A DNA stretch of 64,000 nucleotides, from the NCBI GenBank assembly GCA_018606645.1, contig JAGVRI010000007.1, positions 1 to 64,000 on the forward strand. The letters run 5' to 3'. Shown one piece after another: positions 42,847 through 52,460 of this stretch. Each line of letters starts with the position of its first letter. Position 1 is the stretch's first letter. The notes under the pieces were generated by a model. That model searched no databases, was not told where the DNA came from, and worked only from the letters and a program-made list of their open reading frames with translations. The translations under genes were made by a program, and so were the position numbers. The stretch comes from Chloroflexota bacterium. GTDB lineage: Bacteria > Chloroflexota > Anaerolineae > JAAYZQ01.

Positions 42847-45597
42847 TTATCCTTGTATCGCCGTTTCAACCAGTCGGGGTACTAAGGACAGAGCCTCATC
42901 CAGGCGGCTCGGATCGCGGCCACCTGCCTGAGCAAGGTGAGGCCGACCACCTCCACCACCGCCGACCACCTGCGCCACCTGCTTCACCAGGACGCTGGCA
43001 TTCAGCCCTCGCTCCACCAGGTCCGGGGTAACCGCCGCAACCAGGTGGGGCTTGTCGTCAATGACCGCACCCAGGACCACGATGACAGAGCCCAGGCGGT
43101 TGCGCAGCCAATCGGTCATTTCGCGCAACGTCTCCTCATCGGTTGCTCGGACGCGAACAGCCACCACCTGGACCCCTGATACGGTTTGGGTCTTTTGCAA
43201 TAATGACTCGAACTCCAACCGGGCCAGTTCTCGGCGCAGTTCTGCGATCTCTTTTTGACGTTCATGCAATTCGCCCATCAGCCGCAGCACAGCCCGTTCC
43301 ACCTCCTCCGGCGGCACGCCCAGGTGGGTAGCCGCCGCATCCAGCACCCGGAGGCGCTCCTGGACCAGCCGCTGCGCCACCCGTCCGGTCACGGCTTCGA
43401 TCCGCCGCACCCCGGCCCCGACACTGGTTTCCGAGAGAATGCGGAACAGGCCGATCTCGCCGGTTTGGGAGACGTGGGTCCCACCACACAATTCCTGGCT
43501 GAACGGCTCATCGGGCAATCCGATCTTGATCACCCGCACCTCATCTCCATATTTTTCGCCAAAGAGGGCCATTGCCCCTTTGGCCACGGCATCGCGATAG
43601 CTGGTGTGCTCGATCTCCAGAGGATAATTGGCCAGGATGGCATCATTCACCGATTGTTCCACCGCATCCAGCTCTTCCTGGGTCAGCATGGAGCTGTGGG
43701 TAAAGTCAAAACGCAACCGGTCGGGGGCCACCAACGACCCGGCCTGCTGTACATGTTCGCCCAGGATGTAGCGCAATTCGCTGTGAAGCAGGTGGGTCGC
43801 CGTATGGTTGCGGGCAATATCCATACGGCGGTCGGCATCCACCAACGCCCAGACCGGGTCTTTGACGCGAGGTCGTCCGCGAGTCACCTGACCGACATGG
43901 ACAATCAACCCTGGAACTGGCTGGCGCATGTCGAAGACCTGCACTTCCCAACGAGGTTCCGGGCTGTCATCGCGATAGCAAGCCAACACCCCGGTGTCAG
44001 ACACCTGCCCCCCGCTCTCCACATAGAAGGGGGTGGCGGCCAGGACGATTTCGACCTCGTCCCCTTCCGCCGCGCTGGTCACCGGTTGTCCATTCCGCAA
44101 AATGGCCAGCACCACCGTTTCCAGCTCGACATATTCATCGTAGGGATGTTCTACACCATCCGGCCCAAGGTGTCCTTGAGCCTTCAGTTCCTCCAGCAAA
44201 CGGACATATGTATCCAACTTCTCACCCCCGGCGGTCACAAACTGCTGGGCAGCCCGGCCCCGGGCCCGTTGCTCCTCCAGCGCTGCCTGAAAACCAGCCT
44301 CGTCCACCCGGAATCCATGCTCGGCGGCCACGTCACGGGTCAGGTCCAGAGGGAAGCCGTAGGTGTCGTACAGACGGAAGGCATCGGAGCCCGGAATGAT
44401 CGTTTCTCCTCGCTCGCGCAGATCGGCCATCATGGTGTCGAGTAAGGCCAGACCCACGCCCAACGTGCGCTGAAAGCGCTCTTCCTCTTGCCGGATGACG
44501 TTCAGGATAAATTCCCGGCGTTGAGGCAACTCCTCGTAATGGTGCCCCATTGTCTCGATGACCACCTCGGCGACGTGGCCCAGGAACGGCTCGGTGAAGC
44601 CGATCTTGCGCCCAAAACGGGCAGCGCGGCGCAGGATCATGCGCAGCACATAGTTGCGCCCTTCGTTACCGGGAATGACCCCATCTCCTACCAGAAATGT
44701 GACGGCCCGGCCGTGGTCGGCGATCACCCGATACGGCACGATATGCTGTTGGACCTGATCATCCGTGTGCCCCAACAGCTCCTGGATGCGGCGGAAGATG
44801 GGAGTGAATAGATCGGTGTCATAGTTGGCCTTGACCTGCTGAGAGATGGTCGTGACTCGCTCCAGGCCCATGCCGGTGTCAATGTGCTTGGCCGGCAACG
44901 GATGCAAGCGACCGTCGCTGTCGCGATTGTACTGGATAAACACCAGGTTCCAGATTTCGAGAAAGCGGGAGCAATCGCCGTTGACCTGGCACACGTGCCC
45001 GGGCACTCCTTGCTTATCGCAGTACTCCGGCCCTCGGTCATAGTGGATTTCGCTGCAAGGGCCACAGGGACCGGTAGGCCCCATGGCCCAGAAGTTGTCT
45101 TTGCGCCCGGACCGAAGGACATGGTTGCGGGGAATATCGGTCTCGTTCAGCCAGTGGGTCCATGCCTCATCATCCGTGGGCAGATCGCCCTCGTCATCCT
45201 CAAAGACGGTGGACCACAGCCGCTCCTTTTCCATGCCCCACCACTCAGTGACCAGTTCCCAGGCCCAGGCGATGGCCTCTTTCTTGTAGTAATCGCCGAA
45301 CGACCAGTTCCCCAACATCTCAAAGAAGGTGTGATGATACGGCGAGGGCCCCACCGCTTCCAGATCGTTGAGGTGGCCGGAAACGCGCATGCACTTTTGG
45401 ACATCCGCCACGCGAGGGTGTTTGGGCTCTTGCAGGCCGAGAAAAATGTTCTTGAACTGGTTCATCCCAGCGTTGGTCAAGAGCAAGGTCGGATCGCCCA
45501 CCGGCACCAGCGAGGCGCTGGGCACGATCAGGTGATCCTTGCTGGCAAAAAAGTCAAGGAAGCTCTGACGGATTTCGGCTCCGGTCATTCGTTTCAT
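42847..45597 (-). CDS. alaS: Alanyl-tRNA synthetase
   Basis: The full-length enzyme has 916 residues. Class II motifs: MTGAEIRQSFLDFFASKDHL, the NAGMNQFKNIFLG motif 1 region, YHHTFFEMLGNWSFGDYYKK (motif 2) and GMGLERVTTISQ (motif 3). The editing domain carries HTATHLLHSELRYILGEHVQ and the zinc site CGGTHVSQTGEIGLF. The C-terminal DHHA1 domain ends GGGGGGRPHLAQAGGRDPSR. It charges tRNA-Ala in the cytoplasm. Confidence 0.97.
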   Translation of the reverse strand: MKRMTGAEIRQSFLDFFASKDHLIVPSASLVPVGDPTLLLTNAGMNQFKNIFLGLQEPKHPRVADVQKCMRVSGHLNDLEAVGPSPYHHTFFEMLGNWSFGDYYKKEAIAWAWELVTEWWGMEKERLWSTVFEDDEGDLPTDDEAWTHWLNETDIPRNHVLRSGRKDNFWAMGPTGPCGPCSEIHYDRGPEYCDKQGVPGHVCQVNGDCSRFLEIWNLVFIQYNRDSDGRLHPLPAKHIDTGMGLERVTTISQQVKANYDTDLFTPIFRRIQELLGHTDDQVQQHIVPYRVIADHGRAVTFLVGDGVIPGNEGRNYVLRMILRRAARFGRKIGFTEPFLGHVAEVVIETMGHHYEELPQRREFILNVIRQEEERFQRTLGVGLALLDTMMADLRERGETIIPGSDAFRLYDTYGFPLDLTRDVAAEHGFRVDEAGFQAALEEQRARGRAAQQFVTAGGEKLDTYVRLLEELKAQGHLGPDGVEHPYDEYVELETVVLAILRNGQPVTSAAEGDEVEIVLAATPFYVESGGQVSDTGVLACYRDDSPEPRWEVQVFDMRQPVPGLIVHVGQVTRGRPRVKDPVWALVDADRRMDIARNHTATHLLHSELRYILGEHVQQAGSLVAPDRLRFDFTHSSMLTQEELDAVEQSVNDAILANYPLEIEHTSYRDAVAKGAMALFGEKYGDEVRVIKIGLPDEPFSQELCGGTHVSQTGEIGLFRILSETSVGAGVRRIEAVTGRVAQRLVQERLRVLDAAATHLGVPPEEVERAVLRLMGELHERQKEIAELRRELARLEFESLLQKTQTVSGVQVVAVRVRATDEETLREMTDWLRNRLGSVIVVLGAVIDDKPHLVAAVTPDLVERGLNASVLVKQVAQVVGGGGGGRPHLAQAGGRDPSRLDEALSLVPRLVETAIQG

Positions 45598-45702
45598 AAT
45601 GGTTCACATACCCTCATTTACAACCGATTTCTGTGGCATACCTTGGCGGCATTGTAACGCAAGTCAGTACAGATGTCAAAGACCGGAGGGGACTCGCCTG
45701 TA

Positions 45703-47403
45703 TCATAGCCTTCGCAGGTGGAAGGCCAGCCGCCACAGGCAGAACACAATCCCCAGGATGCCGACCATCGGCCAGGTGATCCAGCCGACCACAACTTCGT
45801 GGCGCAAGGTAATCGTCGCCCAGACCGCCAGGACGGTCAGCGCAGTCCACACCCCGGTCCGCAGGCGCATGTTGCGCACCCATTCGGTGCGGGGGCTTTC
45901 ATCTTCCAGAACCGAGAGCTCTCCCTCCTCAGCGCGGCGCAGAATGGCCGCCAGCGCCCGCAAACTGCGCTGCATGTCGTAGCCCTGTCGGATGAACCCT
46001 TCCGTCCAGAGTCGCTCCAAGGTCAGGTCAGAGGCCATCTGTTCGGCTTTCAGTTGCCAGAAGATGAGCAGGTTGTCGCGCATAAAGTTCATCGTTTCCG
46101 AGAGCAAGGCGGCTGTGTTGCCGTAGACGATGACCCCTCGCAGATAGGTCGCCCAGCCGGTGGCTACCCGCAGGTGATGTTTATGATAGAGCCTCAACTG
46201 TTCTTCGATATAGATGCCCAGGCTTCGGGCGGCAAAGGCCTTGGCCCCCTCTTGCTTGTAGCGCATCGAAAGCGCCTTAAAGTCAGCCTTGAACGCACGC
46301 AGGTCGGTTTTTTCGGTGGGTTGCCCGTAGCGCAGGATGATCGGCCAGAGAGCTTCGTAATCGTCCAACATCTCAAAGAGGGCCATGTTGACGATATCAC
46401 GGCGCGTCTGCTCATCCAGCTCGCCGACGATACCAAAATCCACGTACCCCAGGCGTCCATCATCCATCAAGATCAGGTTGGCGGGGTGAGGGTCGGCCTG
46501 GAAGAAGCCACAGCGCAGCGCCTGCATGAGCTGGTTGCGCATGATCTGACGGGCCAGTCGATCGCGGTCCACCCGGTGTTCGGCCAGCCATTGGGGATCG
46601 TCCAGGTGGTTCAAGACCTCATTCAAGGTCGTCCCTTCGATAAACTCGGTGACCAGGACGCGGCGGGTGCATAATTCATCATAGACGCGAGGGGCATACA
46701 TGGTCTCGATCTGCAGAGACCGCAGACGCCTGGCGGCCTCGGCCTCGTGACAGTAATCGAACTCGGACCGGGTAAAGTTGATGATCTCGTCGAGGATCGC
46801 CTCCAGTTGAGTTCGCGTCATGCGCAACAAACGATGCAAGCGGGTGTAGCGCACGACATCGCGCAGAACGTTGAAATCCCGATCAAAAACCGCCTGAGCA
46901 CCAGGGCGCTGGACTTTGATGGCGACCTTTTCACCGTTTTTCAGGATGCCTTTGTGTACCTGGCCGATGGAAGCGCTGGCCAGTGGTTCCGGGTCGATCT
47001 GCTGAAAGTGCTGTTCCCAATCTTCGCCCAATTCCTCAGCCAGAACCCGCTCGACGATGGAAAATGGCAAAGGCAGTGTGCTATCGAGCAGGCGCGATAG
47101 TTCGTCGCGATATTCCTGGGGCAGAACCCCGGCATGCATCGCCAACAGTTGCCCGATCTTGACAAAAGAGGGTCCCAACGCCTCGAAAAACCTGCGCAGA
47201 CGAACCGCCGCCTCTCTGGAATCTACCCTTGCTCCCTCTGGGGGTTGACCGGGCAGCCAGCGCCTCCACCACCTGCGCTCGATCAACTCACCGAAACCGA
47301 ACCGGCTGAGCGTCCACAGAATCTCGACGGTGCGGGTCGCCCGGCTCTTGCCATCACCGAGCGTCCAGAGGTCGGCGTTCTCGTCTGTCATCCTCTCCAC
47401 CAT
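45703..47403 (-). CDS. UbiB/AarF (ABC1) family atypical kinase
   Basis: This 566-residue protein carries the ABC1 KxGQ motif ([20 protein letters not shown], about residues 95-115), the Ala-rich loop [15 protein letters not shown], the Lys strand [20 protein letters not shown] and the catalytic loop region [20 protein letters not shown] with [12 protein letters not shown]. Two membrane helices close the C-terminus (about 505-555). UbiB-like proteins support isoprenoid-quinone synthesis or lipid handling at the membrane. No other quinone gene is adjacent. The start may be the second Met, 4 codons in (47391). Confidence 0.9.
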   Translation of the reverse strand: MVERMTDENADLWTLGDGKSRATRTVEILWTLSRFGFGELIERRWWRRWLPGQPPEGARVDSREAAVRLRRFFEALGPSFVKIGQLLAMHAGVLPQEYRDELSRLLDSTLPLPFSIVERVLAEELGEDWEQHFQQIDPEPLASASIGQVHKGILKNGEKVAIKVQRPGAQAVFDRDFNVLRDVVRYTRLHRLLRMTRTQLEAILDEIINFTRSEFDYCHEAEAARRLRSLQIETMYAPRVYDELCTRRVLVTEFIEGTTLNEVLNHLDDPQWLAEHRVDRDRLARQIMRNQLMQALRCGFFQADPHPANLILMDDGRLGYVDFGIVGELDEQTRRDIVNMALFEMLDDYEALWPIILRYGQPTEKTDLRAFKADFKALSMRYKQEGAKAFAARSLGIYIEEQLRLYHKHHLRVATGWATYLRGVIVYGNTAALLSETMNFMRDNLLIFWQLKAEQMASDLTLERLWTEGFIRQGYDMQRSLRALAAILRRAEEGELSVLEDESPRTEWVRNMRLRTGVWTALTVLAVWATITLRHEVVVGWITWPMVGILGIVFCLWRLAFHLRRL

Positions 47404-47536
47404 GGAACGTTTTTTTCCTCGTCACGTACTGGGCAAGGCATTGTCGAGTAAGGGTACCGGCAGGCCAGCGATTTGTCAATTTCGACACCCGGCCAGGCAC
47501 TCAGGTTTTCCTTTCACTCTCAAGAGCAACTTTCTT

Positions 47537-47565
47537 TTGGCCCCTGCGTAAAGATCGTGTATAAT
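47537..47565 (+). promoter_or_regulatory. Promoter of the YccF gene
   Basis: TTGGCC at 47537-47542 and TATAAT at 47560-47565 are separated by 17 nt. The -10 lies 55 nt before the ATG at 47621. The UbiB-like gene diverges from the same 217-bp intergenic region, where no equally good minus-strand promoter was found. Confidence 0.7.
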
Positions 47566-47620
47566 ATGGCGAGGCCTGGGTGGTTGCTCAGGTCCGCGCC
47601 GCAAACTGGGAGGCGTTTTC

Positions 47621-48049
47621 ATGAGTCGAACAACAATGGTCGTCCAGGAAGCCAGCATACCTCTGGTGCTCCGGATTCTGTATTTCTTTCTCTTTGGCTG
47701 GTGGGCGACTGGCGTCTGGATTAATGTAGCCTGGTTCCTCAACCTGACCATCATTGGGCTGCCTATGGGTCTGTGGATGCTGAACCGGGTGCCGCAGGTT
47801 TTGACGTTGCGCCCGATAAAGCAGTTGGTGGTGACCGACGAGCGGGCCTCTGAGGTCCAACTCCGCACTGAGGGACTCCCGCAACATCCCTGGCCAGTGC
47901 GTCTCGTCTATTTCGTGCTGATCGGGTGGTGGCTGAGTTTACTGTGGGCCAACGTGGCCTGGTTCCTGGCGGCCACGGTGATCGGGCTGCCTTTGGCGAT
48001 CTGGATGTTCAACCGGCTACCGGCGATCACCACGCTGATGCGGGCTTGA
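47621..48049 (+). CDS. yccF: YccF-domain membrane protein (two YccF units)
   Basis: This 142-residue protein contains two copies of the YccF motif: LYFFLFGWWATGVWINVAWF with LTIIGLPMGLWMLNRVPQVL, and VYFVLIGWWLSLLWANVAWF with ATVIGLPLAIWMFNRLPAIT. Each copy supplies about two hydrophobic hairpins, giving an inner-membrane protein of about four segments. The biochemical function of the family is unknown. It leads a short plus-strand cluster with a coiled-coil protein and an SPFH protein. Confidence 0.9.
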   Translation: MSRTTMVVQEASIPLVLRILYFFLFGWWATGVWINVAWFLNLTIIGLPMGLWMLNRVPQVLTLRPIKQLVVTDERASEVQLRTEGLPQHPWPVRLVYFVLIGWWLSLLWANVAWFLAATVIGLPLAIWMFNRLPAITTLMRA

Positions 48050-48131
48050 GCCTCCCGCGGGTTAGGAGCGTGGGAGGCAAGGAGCCCTTGAGGGGCGATG
48101 TCAATCGCCATCCATTCTAGGAGGGAAACAA

Positions 48132-48695
48132 ATGGAATTACAAGAACCGTTGGAAACTGCTCAGGGTCCTGAGGGGGACCTGCGAGAAGTGGTCGAAGGT
48201 AGCCTGGGAGGACTGGAAAGCCTGATCCGCAAAATCCCCGGCTATAAAGGCTACAAGGAAAAGGAACTGCGGCGGGAGGCCGACAAGCTGTTACGGCTGG
48301 AAGTGGCCGGGCGGCTGGACGATCAGCGGAAGCGCCTGGCGAATCTTCAAATGCAGCTCATCACGCAGGCCCAGATCGAATGGCTGGATGACCTGGAACG
48401 AGCCGTCGCCAAACTCCAACTGCTGATTGACCGGATCAAAACAGCCTCGTATGGCTATGCCGGCCTGTTCGATGCGGTCAAGGTCAAGGAGGAGGAACTC
48501 GATGCCTTGTATGAATTTGACCAGAAGTTGCTGGAGGTGGCGGATCAGGTTGCCTCGGAGATCGACCGGGTGACAGCCGCGATCACGGCGCAGGAGGGCA
48601 TCGGGGAGGCGATCGCCGGGTTGGTGACGGTGGTGGAAGAAGCCAACCGGACCTTCAGCCATCGCCACGAGGCGATCTTGCGCGTGGGAATGTAA
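48132..48695 (+). CDS. Coiled-coil hypothetical protein upstream of the SPFH gene
   Basis: This 187-residue protein is soluble and rich in charged residues and Leu heptads (LLRLEVAGRLDDQRKRLANL and EIDRVTAAITAQEGIGEAIA), with no signal peptide or membrane segment. The short motif LIRKIPGYKGYKEKELRREA near the N-terminus recurs in similar proteins next to SPFH genes, as far as I recall. A strong GGAGGG site precedes the ATG. It is 42 nt from the SPFH gene and is probably co-translated and co-assembled with it. No family name is claimed. Confidence 0.7.
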   Translation: MELQEPLETAQGPEGDLREVVEGSLGGLESLIRKIPGYKGYKEKELRREADKLLRLEVAGRLDDQRKRLANLQMQLITQAQIEWLDDLERAVAKLQLLIDRIKTASYGYAGLFDAVKVKEEELDALYEFDQKLLEVADQVASEIDRVTAAITAQEGIGEAIAGLVTVVEEANRTFSHRHEAILRVGM

Positions 48696-48737
48696 CCGCA
48701 ACGTTTTGTATGACGAGAAGTGAACAGGAGGAATCCA

Positions 48738-49796
48738 ATGGCACGGATTATTGATGTAATAGAAGTACCGGACCAGCAGCCAGACGAAATGGTCCGCAGG
48801 CTACCTGAGGTTGGCTCTGGCGACTTCCGTTTCGGATCTCAGGTCATCGTCCGCGAATTCCAACAGGCTGTCTTTTTCCGCGACGGAAAAGCGTATGACA
48901 CCTTTGGCCCGGGACGCCACACCATCACCACCGCCAATGCCCCTCTGTTGACGGCCTTGATCGGCTTGGCTACCTCCGGTCGGACCCCGTTCACGGCGGA
49001 GGTGTATTTCGTCAATATGCGGGAGTTCCTGGACGAGAAGTGGGGAACAGCAGAACCGATACCACTGCGGGACGCCGACCTGGGCCTGGTGCGGTTGCGA
49101 GCCTTTGGCACCTTTTCGATGCAGGTCTATGAGCCGGCGCTGTTTGTGAACAAGATTGTCGGCGCCCAAGGGCTCTACCAGACCGGTCAGATTACCCGCT
49201 TTCTACGAGGTATTATCGTTGCCAAGCTGACCGATCTGCTGGGGGAGATGAAGAAGGGGCTTTTTGACCTGCCGGCCCTCTATGACGAGATCAGCGCCGG
49301 AACGAAAGCCAAGGTCCAGGACGATTTCGCCAACCTGGGCATCCAATTGAAGACGCTGTATGTCAACTCGATCAGTCCTACCGAAGAGACGGCCAAGGCC
49401 ATTGACGAGCGAGCGGCTATGGGTGCCATCGGCGACATGCAAAAGTATTTGCAGTACCAGATGGCGCGGGGCATCCGTGACGCCGCCCAGGCAGGCGGTG
49501 GAGCGGGCGATCTGACCGGCGCCGGCGTCGGCCTGGGAGCCGGAGTGGGGATGGGAGCGGCCATGGCTCAGGTCATGAGCCAGGCGGTGAGCGCACCGTC
49601 CGCTCAGCAACCGACCGCGCCGGGCGCGGCGACAACCTTCCCCGAGATCATGACCCTCTCTGAAGCGGCGGCCTATATGCGGGTCAGCGAAGAGGATGTG
49701 CTGACGGTCATCCAGTCAGGTGAACTCAAGGCAAAAAAGATCGGGACCACCTATCGGATCAGCAAAAAAGCCATTGACGAGTATCTGTCCGCCTAA
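48738..49796 (+). CDS. SPFH-domain (virion-core-like) protein fused to an excisionase-type HTH
   Basis: From the ATG at 48738 (AGGAGG site) the protein has 352 residues. Residues about 25-220 form the SPFH/band-7-type domain of the YdjI/virion core family (VIVREFQQAVFFRDGKAYDT, FGPGRHTITTANAPLLTALI). A Gly/Ala-rich linker follows (AGAGVGLGAGVGMGAAMAQV region). The last about 50 residues read IMTLSEAAAYMRVSEEDVLT and VIQSGELKAKKIGTTYRISK, a MerR/excisionase-type winged helix. Relatives usually end in a zinc ribbon or SHOCT-type module. No transmembrane helix is obvious. Confidence 0.8.
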   Translation: MARIIDVIEVPDQQPDEMVRRLPEVGSGDFRFGSQVIVREFQQAVFFRDGKAYDTFGPGRHTITTANAPLLTALIGLATSGRTPFTAEVYFVNMREFLDEKWGTAEPIPLRDADLGLVRLRAFGTFSMQVYEPALFVNKIVGAQGLYQTGQITRFLRGIIVAKLTDLLGEMKKGLFDLPALYDEISAGTKAKVQDDFANLGIQLKTLYVNSISPTEETAKAIDERAAMGAIGDMQKYLQYQMARGIRDAAQAGGGAGDLTGAGVGLGAGVGMGAAMAQVMSQAVSAPSAQQPTAPGAATTFPEIMTLSEAAAYMRVSEEDVLTVIQSGELKAKKIGTTYRISKKAIDEYLSA

Positions 49797-49849
49797 GCCG
49801 GCCAGGCGACGCGGGGTTGCCGATCCCATCGCACTGTAGAGAGGCAAAT

Positions 49850-50728
49850 ATGTGGCAAGCGTACGAGATGCCAACCTCGGTGGAAGAAGCCTTGGCGATT
49901 CTGGCCCGGTATGATGGGCGGGCCCGCCTGATCGCGGGCGGAACCGATCTGATCCTGGAGTTGCAGCAAGGCAAACGCCAGGTCGAGTGCCTGGTGGATG
50001 TGACGCGCATTCCGGGACTTGACCGGATCGAACGACAAGGGGACTGGATCGTGCTGGGAGCCGGCGTGACCTTTCGCCAGATCAAGGACTCCCCGTTGCT
50101 CAAGGAACACGCCCGGCTCCTGCCTGAAGCGGCCGCAACGGTGGGGGCGCTGCAGATCCAGACGGTGGCCACTCTGGCCGGAAATGTGGTCAACGCCATG
50201 CCGGCCGCTGATGGCAGCGTGGCCCTCGTTGCCCTGGATGCGGAAGCCGAAATTGCCGCCCAGCAAGGTCGCGTCTGGAAGCCAGTGATCGAGTTGTTCC
50301 GGGGACCGGGAGAATCGGCGGTCGATCCCAGCCGCGAGATGCTCACTGCGATCCGCTTTCCGGTGCCGGGTCCGCGTCATGGGTCCGCCTGGGAGCGGAT
50401 CGGGCGCCGCAAAGCGCTGGTGCTGCCCATCCTCAACTGCGCGGTCAGTATCACTCTGAATGCAGACCACCGGACTATTGAGCAGGCACGGATTGGGCTG
50501 GGGCCGGTGGCTCCGATCCCCTTTCGGGCGCGAGAGACCGAGGCGTTTCTGGTAGGACGACCGGCTGAGGAAGAGACGTTCACCCAGGCTGCCGAAATCG
50601 CCGCCGGCGAAGCCCAGCCGCGGAGCAGCCTGCTCCGCGCCTCGAAAGAATACCGGACCGAGGTCCTGAAGGTCCTTGTCCGACAGGGACTGACCCGCGC
50701 TGTGGCCCAGGCCCAGGGCATGTCGTGA
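49850..50728 (+). CDS. FAD-binding subunit of a molybdenum hydroxylase (CoxM/XdhB-like)
   Basis: From the ATG at 49850 the protein has 292 residues. The FAD domain reads YEMPTSVEEALAILARYDGR, ARLIAGGTDLILELQQGKRQ (GGT.L flavin loop) and QIQTVATLAGNVVNAMPAAD (T-x-GGN-like flavin site, here TLAGNVVN). The C-terminal CO_deh_flav_C domain follows. It normally transfers electrons from a CoxL/XdhA molybdopterin subunit through a CoxS/XdhC 2Fe-2S subunit. The 2Fe-2S subunit is encoded next, but no large subunit is present here. Confidence 0.88.
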   Translation: MWQAYEMPTSVEEALAILARYDGRARLIAGGTDLILELQQGKRQVECLVDVTRIPGLDRIERQGDWIVLGAGVTFRQIKDSPLLKEHARLLPEAAATVGALQIQTVATLAGNVVNAMPAADGSVALVALDAEAEIAAQQGRVWKPVIELFRGPGESAVDPSREMLTAIRFPVPGPRHGSAWERIGRRKALVLPILNCAVSITLNADHRTIEQARIGLGPVAPIPFRARETEAFLVGRPAEEETFTQAAEIAAGEAQPRSSLLRASKEYRTEVLKVLVRQGLTRAVAQAQGMS

Positions 50729-50766
50729 GCCGTGCTGCACGGAAAACGCAACAGATAGAGGAGCCC

Positions 50767-51246
50767 ATGGAAGTCAAGACCTACCCTCTCACCATGACCG
50801 TGAACGGTCGTCAGGTGACCGTCCAGGTCGAGGCCGATGAACTCTTGGTGGACGTGATCCGGGACCGATTGGGTCTGACGGGGACCAAGATCGGCTGCAA
50901 CGAAGGGGAATGTGGGGCCTGCACGGTGATCATGGACGGCCAGGCCGTTTTGTCGTGTCTCATCCCGGCGTTGCGCGCCCAGGGCCGCGAGATCATCACC
51001 ATCGAAGGGTTGAGCGATGGCGAGACCCTGCACCCGCTCCAGCAAGCCTTTGTGGAGCATGGGGCGGTTCAGTGCGGCTACTGCATCCCCGGCTTTATCC
51101 TATCGGCCAAAGCGTTACTCGATGTGAATCCTCATCCGGACCGTGAGCAGATCAAGGAGGCCATCGCTGGAAACTTGTGTCGCTGTACCGGATATGTCAA
51201 GATTCTTGAGGCGATCGAAGCTGTCGCCCAGAGAACGGATGGTTAG
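50767..51246 (+). CDS. 2Fe-2S subunit of a molybdenum hydroxylase (CoxS/XdhC-like)
   Basis: From the ATG at 50767 (AGAGGAG nearby) the protein has 159 residues. The N-terminal plant-type ferredoxin site is GCNEGECGACTVIMDGQ, with its fourth Cys in LSCLIPAL. The C-terminal helical 2Fe-2S site is VQCGYCIPGFILSAKALLD with NLCRCTGYVKILEAI. All eight cluster cysteines are present. It follows the FAD subunit. The missing CoxL/XdhA subunit must lie elsewhere, unless these proteins serve another enzyme. Confidence 0.93.
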   Translation: MEVKTYPLTMTVNGRQVTVQVEADELLVDVIRDRLGLTGTKIGCNEGECGACTVIMDGQAVLSCLIPALRAQGREIITIEGLSDGETLHPLQQAFVEHGAVQCGYCIPGFILSAKALLDVNPHPDREQIKEAIAGNLCRCTGYVKILEAIEAVAQRTDG

Positions 51247-51282
51247 AGACAACCCAATATCATCGCGATCAGGTCAAGACCG

Positions 51283-52443
51283 ATGAACCAAGAGTACGAC
51301 CCTCTCGCTTCCGTCCAGGCTGCCGGTCCTCCAGGTACGATCTCCCTGGTCTACGGCTTACCCGATCCGGCCACCTTTCCGGCCGACGATCTCCGCCGCG
51401 CCGTGGATCAGGTCCTCCGGGAACGGCCATACCTGGCCTTGCAGTATGGTCCTGAGCAGGGCTATGGTCCTTTGATCGATTACCTGCGGGCGAAACTCGC
51501 CCGCGAGGAAGGCCTGGTGGTGGAGCGGCCGTATATCATGATCACCGGAGGTTCGGCCCAGACTCTCGACCATATCTGCTCGATCTTTACCCGACCTGGC
51601 GACCTGGTCCTGGTCGAAGCGCCCACCTATCACGAGTCGCTCATGCTTTTGCGGGACCATGGCCTGCGTCTGTTACAGGTCCCGATGGACGAGGATGGCC
51701 TGCTGGTAGAGGCCCTGGCCGAGCGCCTGGAAAAGTTGGCCTACCGCGGCGAACGAGCCCGCATGTTGTATCTGATCCCCAATTTCCAGAACCCCAGTGG
51801 GACGACTCTGGCCCTGGACCGCCGCCGGGAGGTGCTGTCCCTGGCCGAACGGTACGATCTGTTGATCGTCGAGGACGATGTCTATCGCGATCTGCTCTAC
51901 GAAGGGCAGGTGCCTCCCTCTTTTTTTGCCCTCGATAGCCGGCGTCGGGTGCTGCGCATCGGTAGCTTTTCCAAGATCCTGGCCCCCGGCCTCCGGATGG
52001 GCTGGTTGTTGGCTCCGGCGGGGATGATCGAGCGGTTGATCGGCAGCGGCTACCGGTGCATGGGCGGTGGGGCCAATCCGCTGGTGGCGAACATGTTGGC
52101 CGTCTATTGCCAGCAAGGATTACTGGAGCCTCATATTCAGCATCTACGTTCCGTCTACTCCGAACGCCGGGATGCGATGTTAGCCGCGCTGGAAGCGCAC
52201 ATGCCTTCTGGCGTGAGCTGGACCCGACCGAAGGGAGGGGTTTTTGTCTGGCTTACCCTGCCATCGCCCCGCCGGGCGACTGAGGTGGTACAGCAGGCCC
52301 GGCAAGCCAATCTGATGGTCCTGGGCGGTGATCCCTTCTTTGCCGAGGTTCCCACCGGTCAGCATCTCCGCCTGGCCTTCAGCTATGTGACCCCACCCAA
52401 GATCCGGGAAGGGATCGAAATCCTCGGACGAATCCTGTCCTGA
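51283..52443 (+). CDS. PLP-dependent aminotransferase, class I/II (LysN/2-aminoadipate type)
   Basis: This 386-residue fold-type I enzyme has no N-terminal GntR HTH, so it is a catalytic protein and not a MocR regulator. Motifs: QYGPEQGYGPLIDYLRAKLA, ITGGSAQTLDHICSIFTRPG, YLIPNFQNPSGTTLALDRRR and the PLP-Lys site IGSFSKILAPGLRMGWLLAP. The pattern matches 2-aminoadipate or aromatic aminotransferases. It precedes a class III aminotransferase by 17 nt, so two transaminases act in the same operon; the amino acid is unknown. Confidence 0.88.
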   Translation: MNQEYDPLASVQAAGPPGTISLVYGLPDPATFPADDLRRAVDQVLRERPYLALQYGPEQGYGPLIDYLRAKLAREEGLVVERPYIMITGGSAQTLDHICSIFTRPGDLVLVEAPTYHESLMLLRDHGLRLLQVPMDEDGLLVEALAERLEKLAYRGERARMLYLIPNFQNPSGTTLALDRRREVLSLAERYDLLIVEDDVYRDLLYEGQVPPSFFALDSRRRVLRIGSFSKILAPGLRMGWLLAPAGMIERLIGSGYRCMGGGANPLVANMLAVYCQQGLLEPHIQHLRSVYSERRDAMLAALEAHMPSGVSWTRPKGGVFVWLTLPSPRRATEVVQQARQANLMVLGGDPFFAEVPTGQHLRLAFSYVTPPKIREGIEILGRILS

Positions 52444-52460
52444 AAGGCGCAGGGCGCAGC

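Noticed and set aside
43255..44445. Plus-strand frame of 396 codons opposite alaS
   Set aside because: It is a shadow of the alanyl-tRNA synthetase gene.
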